A stretch of 64,000 bases of DNA from Planctomycetota bacterium (GTDB taxonomy: Bacteria > Planctomycetota > Planctomycetia > Pirellulales > UBA1268), in assembly GCA_029978905.1 (NCBI GenBank), contig JAPOIM010000009.1, positions 244-64,243 of the forward strand. The letters are read 5' to 3'. A model generated the notes under the pieces. It searched no databases and had not been told where the DNA came from. It was given only the letters and a program-made list of their open reading frames with translations. Numbering within the stretch: position 1 is the stretch's first letter; every line of letters begins with the position of its first letter. A program made the position numbers and the translations under genes. This document shows positions 37,862-47,506 of this stretch, piece after piece.

Positions 37862-39304
37862 ATGACAACACCACGCTCAGCATCTGACGCCTGGAGGCCG
37901 GGCCTCGTCACGGGGACGCCGCGACGCCAGTTTCTTCGCAGTGGGGTGGCGGGCTCGGCGCTCTTTTCCGGAGTGGTCCGCCAGCTGCTTGCCGAGGAGG
38001 CGGGCGAGGCAGCCGATCCCCTCGCGGTGCGTTCGCCGCACTTCCCGGCGAAGGCGAAGCGGATCATCTTCCTCTTCATGACCGGGGGCGTGTCGCATGT
38101 CGACACCTTTGATCCCAAGCCCGCGCTCACCCGAGATCATGGCAAGGAGATTCAGGCCGACCATCCGGAGATCAAGGACCGCCCCGGATACGAGCGGATC
38201 TTTTTGAAGCGGCCCCAGTGGGAGTTTTCCCCGCATGGCGCGTGCGGCATGGAGGTGAGCACGCTCTTTCCGCACGTGGCGGAGTGTGTCGACGACATTA
38301 CGCTGATCCGTTCGATGCACACGTCGCACTCGAACCATTACAACGCCACGCTCGGCATGCACACGGGGTCGTTCGCATTTTCGAGGCCGAGCATCGGATC
38401 CTGGATGAGCTACGGTCTCGGCTCCCAGAATGCGAATCTGCCAAGTTTCGTGGTGATTGCGCCGCAGCAGACCTACGCCGGCACGCAGGTGTACGCGAGT
38501 GATTTTCTTCCGGGAGCGCATCAGGGCACGCTCGTGGTGCCAGGGGACATGCCGGTGGCCAACGTCACTCCGCGCATTCCTGCTGAGCGTCAGACGTCGG
38601 AACTCGCGGCCCTCGAGGTCCTCAACCGCCGGCACTTGGCCGAACGGGATGGGGACCCGTTGCTGCAAACGCGTCTGCGAAGTTTCGAAACGGCCTTCGG
38701 GATGCAGATGGCCGTGCCAGAGGCGTTTGACCTCTCTGGAGAAGACGCCGGCACGCTCGATCTGTACGGCTTGCAGCCTGGGCAGAACACGGGCTTCGGT
38801 TGGCAGTGCCTTGTCGCGCGTCGCTTGGCTGAACGTGGCGTGCGGTTTGTGGAACTGATCGACACCGGCTCTTCAGGAAACTGGGATGCGCACGGCGACA
38901 TGCTCACGCATGAGCCCCTGGCAAAGAATGTGGATCAGCCGATCGCCGGGTTGCTCCGCGACCTCAAACGCCGCGGCATGCTCGACGACACACTCGTGGT
39001 CTGGACGACCGAGTTTGGCCGCACGCCGTTTAACAACACGGCCGACGCCTTGGGTCGCGAGCATCATCCGTGGGCGTTTAGTTCGTGGCTGGCGGGAGCT
39101 GGCGTGAAGCAAGGGTATGTCCATGGTGCGACGGATGAGCATGGGCTGCGGGCTGTTGAACAGCCGGTGCACGTGCACGATCTCCACGCCACGATCCTGC
39201 ACCTCATGGGCTTTGACCACGAGCGACTCACCTATCGGCATGCAGGACGCGACTACCGACTGACGGATGTGCACGGGACGGTGGTCCGGGAGGTGCTCGC
39301 ATGA
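37862..39304 (+). CDS. DUF1501 family protein with twin-arginine signal
   Basis: TPRRQFLRSGVAGSALFSG; FLFMTGGVSHVDTFDPKP; TTEFGRTPFNNTADALGREHHPW. Stop overlaps the next start (ATGA). Confidence 0.95.
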   Translation: MTTPRSASDAWRPGLVTGTPRRQFLRSGVAGSALFSGVVRQLLAEEAGEAADPLAVRSPHFPAKAKRIIFLFMTGGVSHVDTFDPKPALTRDHGKEIQADHPEIKDRPGYERIFLKRPQWEFSPHGACGMEVSTLFPHVAECVDDITLIRSMHTSHSNHYNATLGMHTGSFAFSRPSIGSWMSYGLGSQNANLPSFVVIAPQQTYAGTQVYASDFLPGAHQGTLVVPGDMPVANVTPRIPAERQTSELAALEVLNRRHLAERDGDPLLQTRLRSFETAFGMQMAVPEAFDLSGEDAGTLDLYGLQPGQNTGFGWQCLVARRLAERGVRFVELIDTGSSGNWDAHGDMLTHEPLAKNVDQPIAGLLRDLKRRGMLDDTLVVWTTEFGRTPFNNTADALGREHHPWAFSSWLAGAGVKQGYVHGATDEHGLRAVEQPVHVHDLHATILHLMGFDHERLTYRHAGRDYRLTDVHGTVVREVLA

Positions 39305-42300
39305 ATCATCACGAGGAAGCAACGATGCGGTCTGGACGGAGCGACCTGATCACGACGGCAGCGATCATCATGATGCTGCTGTCTGCGGCGATGGAGGTGC
39401 GTGCGGAAGAGGCGGCCGCAGCGCTTGTGGCCCGCTACTGCCATGGCTGCCATGCCGGGGATGTGGTCGAAGGAGATGTGGATCTCACGGGAGCTGGGTC
39501 GCCCGACGCGATGCGGCAGGCGCTGCGGCACTGGCAGCGAGCGGCGGACGTGGTGTCGGATGGGCAGATGCCGCCTCAAGATGCTGATCAGCCCAGTGAA
39601 GCGGAGCGAACCCAACTGGCAACGTGGCTGCGTGATTTCCTGCGGGGTGAGGCTGAGGCCCATGCCGGCGATCCTGGGCGGGTGGTGCTGCGGCGTCTCA
39701 ACAACGCGGAATACACCTACACAGTGCGCGAACTCACCGGCGTAGACTCGCTCGACCCTGCCCGCGAGTTTCCAGCAGAGGGGGGAGCAGGCGAAGGCTT
39801 CACCAACACGGGGGCGTCGCTCGTGATGTCACCTTCGATGGTGGTGAAGTATCTCGATGCGGGCAAAGACATTGCTGAGCATCTGGTTCTGCTGCCTGAT
39901 GGGATGCGATTTTCCGCCGGGCAGTCGCGGCGCGACTTCACCGACGAACTGCTCGAAGAGATTCGCGACTTCTACCGACGGTACACGTCGCCGCTGTCTG
40001 ACACAGCGGTGCAAGCACAGACCACCGTGGAGCAGGGGATCACCCTCGACATGGGCCGCGAGGGATTTCTGCCGCTCGCCGCCACCTTTCAGGCGGCGCG
40101 CGAACTTGCGAAGGGCGAGCCCACGCCTGATCGCGTGGCGGACATTGCCGCCGCGCACGGCATCTCGCCGAAGTATCTCAGCACGGTGGCCACGGCGATG
40201 GCAGCCCAACCGTTGACCTCGTCGCCGCCGGCAGGCGCCGACGGTTCGCTGATCGTCGACCGGCTCCGCGATCTCTGGGAGCAGCAGTCGGTGCTGCCGG
40301 AATCGGTGCTCGTGGCTGAGGTGGAGGCGTGGCAGCGGGTGCTCTGGAAGTTCAACAAGGTTGGGCAGATCGGCCGGCACCTCGGCCGTGAAGATGGCCC
40401 TGCTTCTTGGATGGAGGCCGTGTCTCCGCTGGTGGCTCGCAAAGAGTTCCGGCTCCCGATGCCCTCGGCTGATGCGGATGGCTGGATCACGCTCCATCTT
40501 GCTGCGAGTTCGGCTGGCGACGGAGCCGCAGACGACCTCGTGATGTTTGAGCGGCCGCGTCTCGTCGCCCCGGGGCGTGGCGATCTTCCCCTGTCGGCAG
40601 TCGAAGATCTCGCCGATGCCGTGGGGGAATGGCGGACGATGCTCTCCGAGCAAACCGTTGGCTGTCTTGAGGCCGCTGCCGAACTGCTCGACCACACACG
40701 GCATGCCACCGCGGAGACTGCGCCGACGATCGAGGAACTGGCGACGACGCATGGCGTCGATCCTCGACTGCTGCAGGGGTGGCTGCAGGCGCTTGGGGTC
40801 GAGGCGCGGGGAGTCGTGAGCCTCGGTGAGCCGATCGTTGGTCGGGCGGAAGGTGTCGAGGCATGGCCCTTCATTACCGGGTGGACTGGCGCGGATGCCC
40901 TCTCGGTGCTGGCCAACTCGTCTGATCAGGAGGTGCAGATTCCCGGCACAATGCGACCGCACTCCGTCGGTGTCCATCCCGCCCCCAACCGGCGTGTGGT
41001 GGTGTCGTGGGTGAGCCCTAGGGCGTGCGATGTTGGTGTGGAGGGGAGCGTGCAGCGGGCGCACATCGGGTGCGGCAATGGCGTTGCCTGGAGTGTGCAG
41101 ATTCGTCGCAAGGGCACGCGGCAGGTGGTTGCCGAAGGGCTCGCGGATGGTGGTGATGCCCGGGCCTTTGCGCCGCCGGAGCAGTTGCCACTCCAGGCCG
41201 GCGATGCAGTGAGCCTCGTGATCGATCCCCGCGATGGCAACCATTCGTGCGACATGACGGCCATCGCCTTGACGGTCACGTCGGCGGATGGTGTGTGGGA
41301 CCTGGCGGCCGACGTGTCGGACAACATCCTCGCTGGCAACCCGCATGCCGACGGCCAGGGGCACGCAGGGGTGTGGCACTTCGCGAGCGAACCGGTGGGG
41401 GAGGAAGCGCAACCGTTGATCCCCTCTGGCTCGCTGGCGGCTCGCTGGCTCGCGAGCGGAACGCGCGAAGACAAGCAGGAGATCGCAGCGCAGCTCGCGG
41501 CCGTGCTCTCGTCTGAGGCCGACGGGCCGCCGGCTGGATCTCCCGACGCAGCCTTGCGGACGCTCTTGCGGGCTCCGTCTGGGCCGATCCTTGCGCCCTC
41601 GATGGCGGCCTGGCTGGCGGAGCGGTCTGTGGTTGCGGCCGAGGAGAATCTCCGCCTGCAGGCACCAAGTGTCCGCACGTTTCGGATGCCTGCCGAACTG
41701 GTGGCGGGGTGCGAACTCGTCACGGCCGCGGTGATTGCGGAGGAGGCTGGTGAGCAGGCGACCGTGCAGGTGTCGGTGGGCGGTGGGGATTTCAATCCCA
41801 ATGTCAGCCTGCAGCCTGATCTGCCCGTCGTGGCTCGCGAGGGGACGGCGGGTTGGGATCGCATGAACCGTTCATTTGATGCGTTTCGCGACCTGTTTCC
41901 GCAAGCCTTGTGTTACGTGCGGATCGTGCCGGTCGACGAGGTGGTGACCCTTAACGTGCTCTACCGAGAAGACGAGCACCTGCGACGACTGATGCTCACC
42001 GAGCAGGAGTCGGCAGATTTGGAACGCCTCTGGGACCAGCTGCTCTTTGTGAGTGCCGAGCCACTGAAGTTGGAAGCGTCGCTCGAGCAGATTACGGAGT
42101 TCGCCACCCAAGATCGACCAGACCTCGCGATACCTTTTCAGAAAATGAAGCCAGCCGTTGAGGCACGGGCGGAGGCGTATCGCGAGCGGTTGGTGGCGAG
42201 TCGTCCTGCACAGCTGGAGGCCTTGATCGGCTTCGCTGAGCAGGCGTTTCGGCGACCACTCCATGGGGACGAGGCAGAAGACCTCCGCAACTTGCACGCG

Positions 42301-43473
42301 ATGCTGCTCGGCGAGGGGCTTCCGCACGAGGAGGCGATGGCGATGCTCGTGGCTCGCGTGCTCGTGTCCCCTGACTTTCTCTACAAACTCGAAGTGCCTC
42401 CTGTGGGTGAGTTGCCGCAGCCAGTTGACGGGTATGAGTTAGCGACGCGGTTGAGTTACTTCCTGTGGTCGTCACCGCCGGATGCAGAGCTGCTCCATGC
42501 GGCTGCCGATGGCAGCCTGCTTACGGAGGCTGTGCTGAGGGCCCAGGCGGAACGCATGCTGCGGGATCCGCGTGCGAGGCGGCTGGCGATCGAGTTTGGC
42601 ACGCACTGGCTCCATGTCTCAGGCTTCGCCCGCGATGCGGAAAAGAATGAAGCACTGTTTCCGGAGTTTGCGGCACTGCGAGGGGCGATCGAAGAGGAAA
42701 CCGTGCTCTTCCTCACCGACTTCTTCCAAGAAGACCGCTCGATCCTGAGCCTCTTGGATGCCGACCACACCTTCCTCAACCCAGAACTTGCGGCGCATTA
42801 CGGTATCGCAGGTGTGGAAGGGGAGGGCTGGCGGCGGATCGACGGCGTTCGGTCGCACGGACGTGGTGGGGTGCTGACACTCGCCTCCACACTGGCGACG
42901 CAGGCAGGAGCCTCGCGGACGAGCCCGATTCTGCGCGGCAACTGGCTGTTTGAAACGATCCTTGGCGAGAAACTCCCCAAGCCGCCAAAGGACGTGCCAC
43001 TCTTGGCCGAGACGGTGCCGGCGGGCCTGACCGAGCGGCAGCTGATTGAGCTGCACTCAGAAAACGCGTCGTGCGCTCGTTGCCACCAAAAGATTGATCC
43101 GCTTGGCTTCGCGCTCGAAGAGTTTGACGCGGTGGGTCGTTTCCGAGCGGCGGATGCTGCCGGGCAGCCGATCGATGCCGCCACGAAGCTCCCCGATGGC
43201 ACAACGATTGATGGGGTCGAGGGCCTTCGAGCCTGGCTCCTCTCGACGCGGCGTGAGGACTTCACACGGCAGTTCTGTCGCAAGCTCCTCGGCTATGCGC
43301 TCGGGCGTGCGGTGCAGCTCTCCGATGAGCCACTCCTCGACACGATGCTCACCGAACTCGCCGCCAACGACGATCGCATCGGGCATGCGATCGAGATGGT
43401 GGTGATGAGCCCGCAGTTTCGCATGACGCGAGGACGCGACTATCACGACCCGCTCGCTGCAGATGATCATTAA
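39301..43473 (+). CDS. Large c-heme protein of DUF1587/DUF1592/DUF1588/DUF1595/DUF1585 type
   Basis: RYCHGCHAGDVVEGDVDL; VVLRRLNNAEYTYTVRELTG (DUF1587-like); ELATRLSYFLWSSPPDAEL (DUF1592-like); RTSPILRGNWLFETILGEKLPKPP and CARCHQKIDPLGFALEEFDAVGRFR (DUF1588-like); FTRQFCRKLLGYALGRAVQLSDEPLLD (DUF1585-like). Confidence 0.93.
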   Translation: MNHHEEATMRSGRSDLITTAAIIMMLLSAAMEVRAEEAAAALVARYCHGCHAGDVVEGDVDLTGAGSPDAMRQALRHWQRAADVVSDGQMPPQDADQPSEAERTQLATWLRDFLRGEAEAHAGDPGRVVLRRLNNAEYTYTVRELTGVDSLDPAREFPAEGGAGEGFTNTGASLVMSPSMVVKYLDAGKDIAEHLVLLPDGMRFSAGQSRRDFTDELLEEIRDFYRRYTSPLSDTAVQAQTTVEQGITLDMGREGFLPLAATFQAARELAKGEPTPDRVADIAAAHGISPKYLSTVATAMAAQPLTSSPPAGADGSLIVDRLRDLWEQQSVLPESVLVAEVEAWQRVLWKFNKVGQIGRHLGREDGPASWMEAVSPLVARKEFRLPMPSADADGWITLHLAASSAGDGAADDLVMFERPRLVAPGRGDLPLSAVEDLADAVGEWRTMLSEQTVGCLEAAAELLDHTRHATAETAPTIEELATTHGVDPRLLQGWLQALGVEARGVVSLGEPIVGRAEGVEAWPFITGWTGADALSVLANSSDQEVQIPGTMRPHSVGVHPAPNRRVVVSWVSPRACDVGVEGSVQRAHIGCGNGVAWSVQIRRKGTRQVVAEGLADGGDARAFAPPEQLPLQAGDAVSLVIDPRDGNHSCDMTAIALTVTSADGVWDLAADVSDNILAGNPHADGQGHAGVWHFASEPVGEEAQPLIPSGSLAARWLASGTREDKQEIAAQLAAVLSSEADGPPAGSPDAALRTLLRAPSGPILAPSMAAWLAERSVVAAEENLRLQAPSVRTFRMPAELVAGCELVTAAVIAEEAGEQATVQVSVGGGDFNPNVSLQPDLPVVAREGTAGWDRMNRSFDAFRDLFPQALCYVRIVPVDEVVTLNVLYREDEHLRRLMLTEQESADLERLWDQLLFVSAEPLKLEASLEQITEFATQDRPDLAIPFQKMKPAVEARAEAYRERLVASRPAQLEALIGFAEQAFRRPLHGDEAEDLRNLHAMLLGEGLPHEEAMAMLVARVLVSPDFLYKLEVPPVGELPQPVDGYELATRLSYFLWSSPPDAELLHAAADGSLLTEAVLRAQAERMLRDPRARRLAIEFGTHWLHVSGFARDAEKNEALFPEFAALRGAIEEETVLFLTDFFQEDRSILSLLDADHTFLNPELAAHYGIAGVEGEGWRRIDGVRSHGRGGVLTLASTLATQAGASRTSPILRGNWLFETILGEKLPKPPKDVPLLAETVPAGLTERQLIELHSENASCARCHQKIDPLGFALEEFDAVGRFRAADAAGQPIDAATKLPDGTTIDGVEGLRAWLLSTRREDFTRQFCRKLLGYALGRAVQLSDEPLLDTMLTELAANDDRIGHAIEMVVMSPQFRMTRGRDYHDPLAADDH

Positions 43474-43524
43474 ACAGAGCCGGACACGTCCGCTCGACAG
43501 GGGTATCCTTCAAGGGAGTCTTTC

Positions 43525-44886
43525 ATGAATACACCGCCGTTGGCATGCACTGCCGGTCTCCGCGCTTCGCGTCGCGCCATCCTGCGAGGGATGGGGGTGT
43601 CGATGACGCTGCCGTGGCTTGAGTCTTTCCGGCCCCGCGGTGTGGTTGCGGCCGAGGAGTTTGCGTCTGCATCTGGGCCACCAACGCGCCTTGCCGTGCT
43701 GTTTGCGGGCAATGGATTCCATTCGCAAGAGTGGTGGGCCGAGGGTACAGGCTCCGAGATGAAGCTCGGCCGCGTGCTGCAGCCGCTGCATGATTTTCGT
43801 GAGCAGTTTCTTCTGGTGAAGGGGCTCTATCACGAAGAGGCGCGGAAGGGAAACATCCACAGCTCGCAGACGGGCAACCTGCTGTCGGGAGCTCCGCTGG
43901 CCAGTGGTGGTGAGATCCGCTCTGGTACGAGCTTTGATCAGGTGATCGCCCAGTCACACCGCCACGCGACGAAGGTGCCGAGCCTGGTGTTGGGGTGCGA
44001 GCGGGCAAATCCGTCGGTGCACAAGAACTATTCGATGCTCTACAGCTCCCATATTTCATGGAGCTCACCCACGACGCCGACTCCGCTCGAGCTCTATCCC
44101 GCCCTCGCCTTTGATCGGCTCTTCAAAGATGACGTGGAACGGGGAGATGCCAGCGTGCTCGATGCGGTGATCGAGGATGCAGCCGATCTTCGCAGGCGGA
44201 TTAATGTGGCCGATCGCCGCAAGCTCGATGAGTATCTCGACAGCGTGCGAGATGTGGAATCGCGGATCGAAGGCGCAGGCAAGCGTGGGGAACTGCAAGG
44301 CTGGCGGCCGCCGTTGGCGGCCCCAGATCGCCCCAGGCCTCCAGATGGGGTGCCGCAAGACATCGCCGAGCATATGCGGCTGATGTGCGACATCCTGGTT
44401 TTAGCCTTCCAGACCGACACCTCGCGCGTCGTGACGTTGAAGCTCAATAACGATCACTCGGCTTTGCGGTTTCCCAACCTCACGCGCGTCGACAATCCCA
44501 CGCAGGGGATCGACTACATGATCCATCACCTGCTTTCGCATTCGGACGGTGAAGACTGGCTGAAAGTGAATCAGTTCTTCGTCGAGCAGATGGCCTACAT
44601 CGCGCGGCGGTTGGCGGCGACGCAGGAAGGGGACGGATCGGTCCTCGACAACACGGTCGTGATGCTCTGTTCGAGCATGATGGCGGGAGCCCGACACGAC
44701 AACGACCAGTTGCCTGTGGCGATGGTTGGTGGCGGGGGCGGGCGGCTGGCGGGTGGTCGGGTGCTCGACTACGCCGGCGCCGAGCAGCGGCAGATGTGCC
44801 GCCTCTTCCTGTCGTTGTTGGATGTGATGGGCGTGCCGCTGCAGGCCTATGGCGACGCAACCATGCCGTTGACAGAGATCGCGTAG
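43525..44886 (+). CDS. DUF1552 family protein with twin-arginine signal
   Basis: ASRRAILRGMGVSMTLPWLESF; RLAVLFAGNGFHSQEWWAEG; LKNDHSALRFPN-type region; LPVAMVGGGGGRLAGGR. Confidence 0.92.
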   Translation: MNTPPLACTAGLRASRRAILRGMGVSMTLPWLESFRPRGVVAAEEFASASGPPTRLAVLFAGNGFHSQEWWAEGTGSEMKLGRVLQPLHDFREQFLLVKGLYHEEARKGNIHSSQTGNLLSGAPLASGGEIRSGTSFDQVIAQSHRHATKVPSLVLGCERANPSVHKNYSMLYSSHISWSSPTTPTPLELYPALAFDRLFKDDVERGDASVLDAVIEDAADLRRRINVADRRKLDEYLDSVRDVESRIEGAGKRGELQGWRPPLAAPDRPRPPDGVPQDIAEHMRLMCDILVLAFQTDTSRVVTLKLNNDHSALRFPNLTRVDNPTQGIDYMIHHLLSHSDGEDWLKVNQFFVEQMAYIARRLAATQEGDGSVLDNTVVMLCSSMMAGARHDNDQLPVAMVGGGGGRLAGGRVLDYAGAEQRQMCRLFLSLLDVMGVPLQAYGDATMPLTEIA

Positions 44887-45001
44887 CTGGCTGCCCGGTT
44901 TCTGTCAGTTTGTGACGGTCTGTTAAACTTTTGTGATCGGGGAAGCATACTCGAGTCGTGCAGCGAAGGCCCTGCGGGGCCGTCGTCGAGGAGGAGCAGC
45001 G

Positions 45002-47494
45002 ATGCGGATGCGTTTTAGAACTCTCGCAGCGGTATGTCTTGCGTGCGCGGGGTCGTTTGGGGTCGCCGTCGCCGAGGATGGCGTCGTTCCGAGCCTCACG
45101 GTCGACGTGTCGACGGGGCAGCCGGAGCCGGGGCCGCTGCGTCTTGTCGGAAGTCGTGATCGTCGGCAGCTCATCGCCACGGCCCTCTCGGCCGGCGTGC
45201 CTGATGTCGATGTGACGGCCGCGGTCGCCTGGCGTGTCGAACCCGCGACGCTCGCTACCGTGGAGCCCGGGGGAATGCTTGTTCCCTTGGCGGATGGTGA
45301 AGGGCAGGTCGTGGCCGCCTTTGAAGGGGCGGGCGAGGTGGCTGTGCCGCTGATTGTGGAGCGGATCGGAAATGATCCGCCGATCGACTTCATCAGCCAG
45401 ATCGTGCCGGTCTTTACCAAGTACGGCTGCAACGGTGGCGGCTGCCACGGCAAGAGTGGTGGCCAGAATGGCTTTCGTCTGTCGCTGCTCGGCTTTGAGC
45501 CCGCCGAGGATCACGAACACCTGGTGAAGGAAGCGCGCGGGCGACGCATTTCTCTGGTGGCGCCTGAGACGAGTCTGCTCCTTGAGAAGGCGGCGGCCGA
45601 GGTCCCACACGGTGGCGGCAAACTGATCGAAACAGGGTCGCCTTCCTACGAACTGATCGCTGAATGGATCCGCGAGGGCGCAAGGCCGAGTGGGGCGGAG
45701 CCGCCGCGTGTGTCGCGGATTGAGGTCTTTCCAACCGAACGCACGCTCTTTGCAGGGCAGCGGCAGCAGCTGCGGGTGATGGCCTTCTTTGATGATGGTC
45801 GAATCGAAGACGTCACCCGCATGGCGCAGTATGAGGTCAATGCTCCAGATCTCGCTGAAGTGGCCGTCGATGGGTTGGTGACGGCAACCGATCAAGGGGA
45901 TGGTCCGGCTCGCTGTGGAACCGTGGCGGTGATGGTCCGCTACCAGAGCCACGTGGGCGTGTTCCGCGGCACGACGCCACTGAGCACGGATCCCGGGCTG
46001 ATCCCTTCTCCCGAATCCTTTGCTCGGAACTTTGTTGACGAGCAGGTGCTTGCTCATCTGCAGAAGCTGGGTCTGCCACCGTCGCCGGTCTGCGACGACG
46101 CAACGTTCCTGCGGCGGGTGACGATCGACATCGCGGGTCGGCTGCCCACGTCTGAAGAAACGGCGGCCTTCCTGGCGAACACCGATGGGGATAAACGCGA
46201 TCGACTGATCGATCAGCTGGTGGACTCCGAAGACTACGCCCACAACTTTGCCACGAAGTGGTCGGCCATCCTGCGGAACAAGCGCGCGGGAGGGGAGATC
46301 CATCGCCACGGAAGCTATGCCTTCTACGATTGGATTCGGCACAGCATCGCGGAGAACAAGCCCTACAGCGAGTTTGTCCGCGACATCATCACAGCGACGG
46401 GGGAGGCGAATGCCAATCCTGCGGTGATTTGGTACCGCCAGGTGTCGGACATCAACCAACAGGTTGAAGACGCCTCGCAGCTGTTTCTCGGCCAGCGTTT
46501 GCAGTGTGCGCGATGCCACCATCACCCGTTTGAGAAGTGGGGCACCGACGACTACTTCGAACTCGCCGCCTTCTTCTCGCGCGTGGGCCGTAAGAAGGGC
46601 CTGCAGCCAGGTGAGGATCGGCTCTTCCACAATCGCGGGGTGGCTTCTGCGAACGGTCCGAAGGGAAGCCATAAGGCTGCGGTACTCGGTGCCGAGCCCG
46701 GTGACATGCCGATCGATTCCGATCCGCGACAAGAGCTAGCCGATTGGATGGTGGCTGCAGACAACCCCTTCTTCGCCCGTTCGCTCGTGAATCGCTACTG
46801 GAAGCACTTCTTTGCCGTGGGGCTTGTCGAACCGGAAGACGATATGCGGGTCACCAATCCCGCAACCAATCCGGAACTGCTCGACGCCTTGGCGACCGCG
46901 TTTACCGAGCATGGCTACGACATGAAGTGGTTGGTGCGGACGATCTGTCGCTCCACGACGTATCAACTCTCGGCCGTTCCCAACGACTACAACTCCCAAG
47001 ACCGGCAGAGCTACTCCCGGTTCTTCGCGCGTCGCCTTCCCGCAGAGATCGCTCTGGATGCGATCGACGTGCTTACCGGGAGCCAGACCAGCTTTGCGGG
47101 AACACTGCCGGGCACTCGTGCTGTGGAGTTGCCCGACCCGAACTTCGACAACTACTTCCTCACGGTGTTTGGTCGGCCGAATGCCGACAGTGCCTGCGAG
47201 TGCGAGCGTGGGTCTGAGGCCAACCTCGCCCAGAGTCTGCACCTGATCAACTCTGCCGACATCTTGGGCAAACTCTCTGGCAGCCGTGCCAGCACGTTCG
47301 CGGAGGATGCGGCAACACCGACGGCGAGCAAGATCGATCAGGTGTATCTGGTGGCCCTTTCGCGTCATCCCTCTCCGGAAGAAACGGCAGAGATTGAGGC
47401 GTACCTCGCAGCGCGGGCGGATCGCTCCAAGGAAGCTTGGGAGGATGTCGTCTGGTCGCTGCTGAACACCAAAGAGTTTCTCTTCAACCATTGA
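45002..47494 (+). CDS. Big2-like domains + CX4CH segment + DUF1549 + DUF1553 heme protein
   Basis: YGCNGGGCHGKSGGQNGFRLSLLGFEP; ATFLRRVTIDIAGRLPTSEE; LQCARCHHHPFEKWGTDDYFELAAFF; RSLVNRYWKHFFAVGLVEPEDDMR; C-terminal LNTKEFLFNH. Confidence 0.93.
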   Translation: MRMRFRTLAAVCLACAGSFGVAVAEDGVVPSLTVDVSTGQPEPGPLRLVGSRDRRQLIATALSAGVPDVDVTAAVAWRVEPATLATVEPGGMLVPLADGEGQVVAAFEGAGEVAVPLIVERIGNDPPIDFISQIVPVFTKYGCNGGGCHGKSGGQNGFRLSLLGFEPAEDHEHLVKEARGRRISLVAPETSLLLEKAAAEVPHGGGKLIETGSPSYELIAEWIREGARPSGAEPPRVSRIEVFPTERTLFAGQRQQLRVMAFFDDGRIEDVTRMAQYEVNAPDLAEVAVDGLVTATDQGDGPARCGTVAVMVRYQSHVGVFRGTTPLSTDPGLIPSPESFARNFVDEQVLAHLQKLGLPPSPVCDDATFLRRVTIDIAGRLPTSEETAAFLANTDGDKRDRLIDQLVDSEDYAHNFATKWSAILRNKRAGGEIHRHGSYAFYDWIRHSIAENKPYSEFVRDIITATGEANANPAVIWYRQVSDINQQVEDASQLFLGQRLQCARCHHHPFEKWGTDDYFELAAFFSRVGRKKGLQPGEDRLFHNRGVASANGPKGSHKAAVLGAEPGDMPIDSDPRQELADWMVAADNPFFARSLVNRYWKHFFAVGLVEPEDDMRVTNPATNPELLDALATAFTEHGYDMKWLVRTICRSTTYQLSAVPNDYNSQDRQSYSRFFARRLPAEIALDAIDVLTGSQTSFAGTLPGTRAVELPDPNFDNYFLTVFGRPNADSACECERGSEANLAQSLHLINSADILGKLSGSRASTFAEDAATPTASKIDQVYLVALSRHPSPEETAEIEAYLAARADRSKEAWEDVVWSLLNTKEFLFNH

Positions 47495-47506
47495 TGGAGT
47501 GCGCGC

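Noticed and set aside
39829-41412. 527-aa minus-strand ORF
   Set aside because: Antisense to the DUF1592-type gene; shadow-frame composition.
44480-46732. 750-aa minus-strand ORF
   Set aside because: Antisense to the DUF1552 end and the DUF1549/1553 gene, both with recognisable motifs; reads as Arg/His-rich high-GC shadow ORF with no domain.
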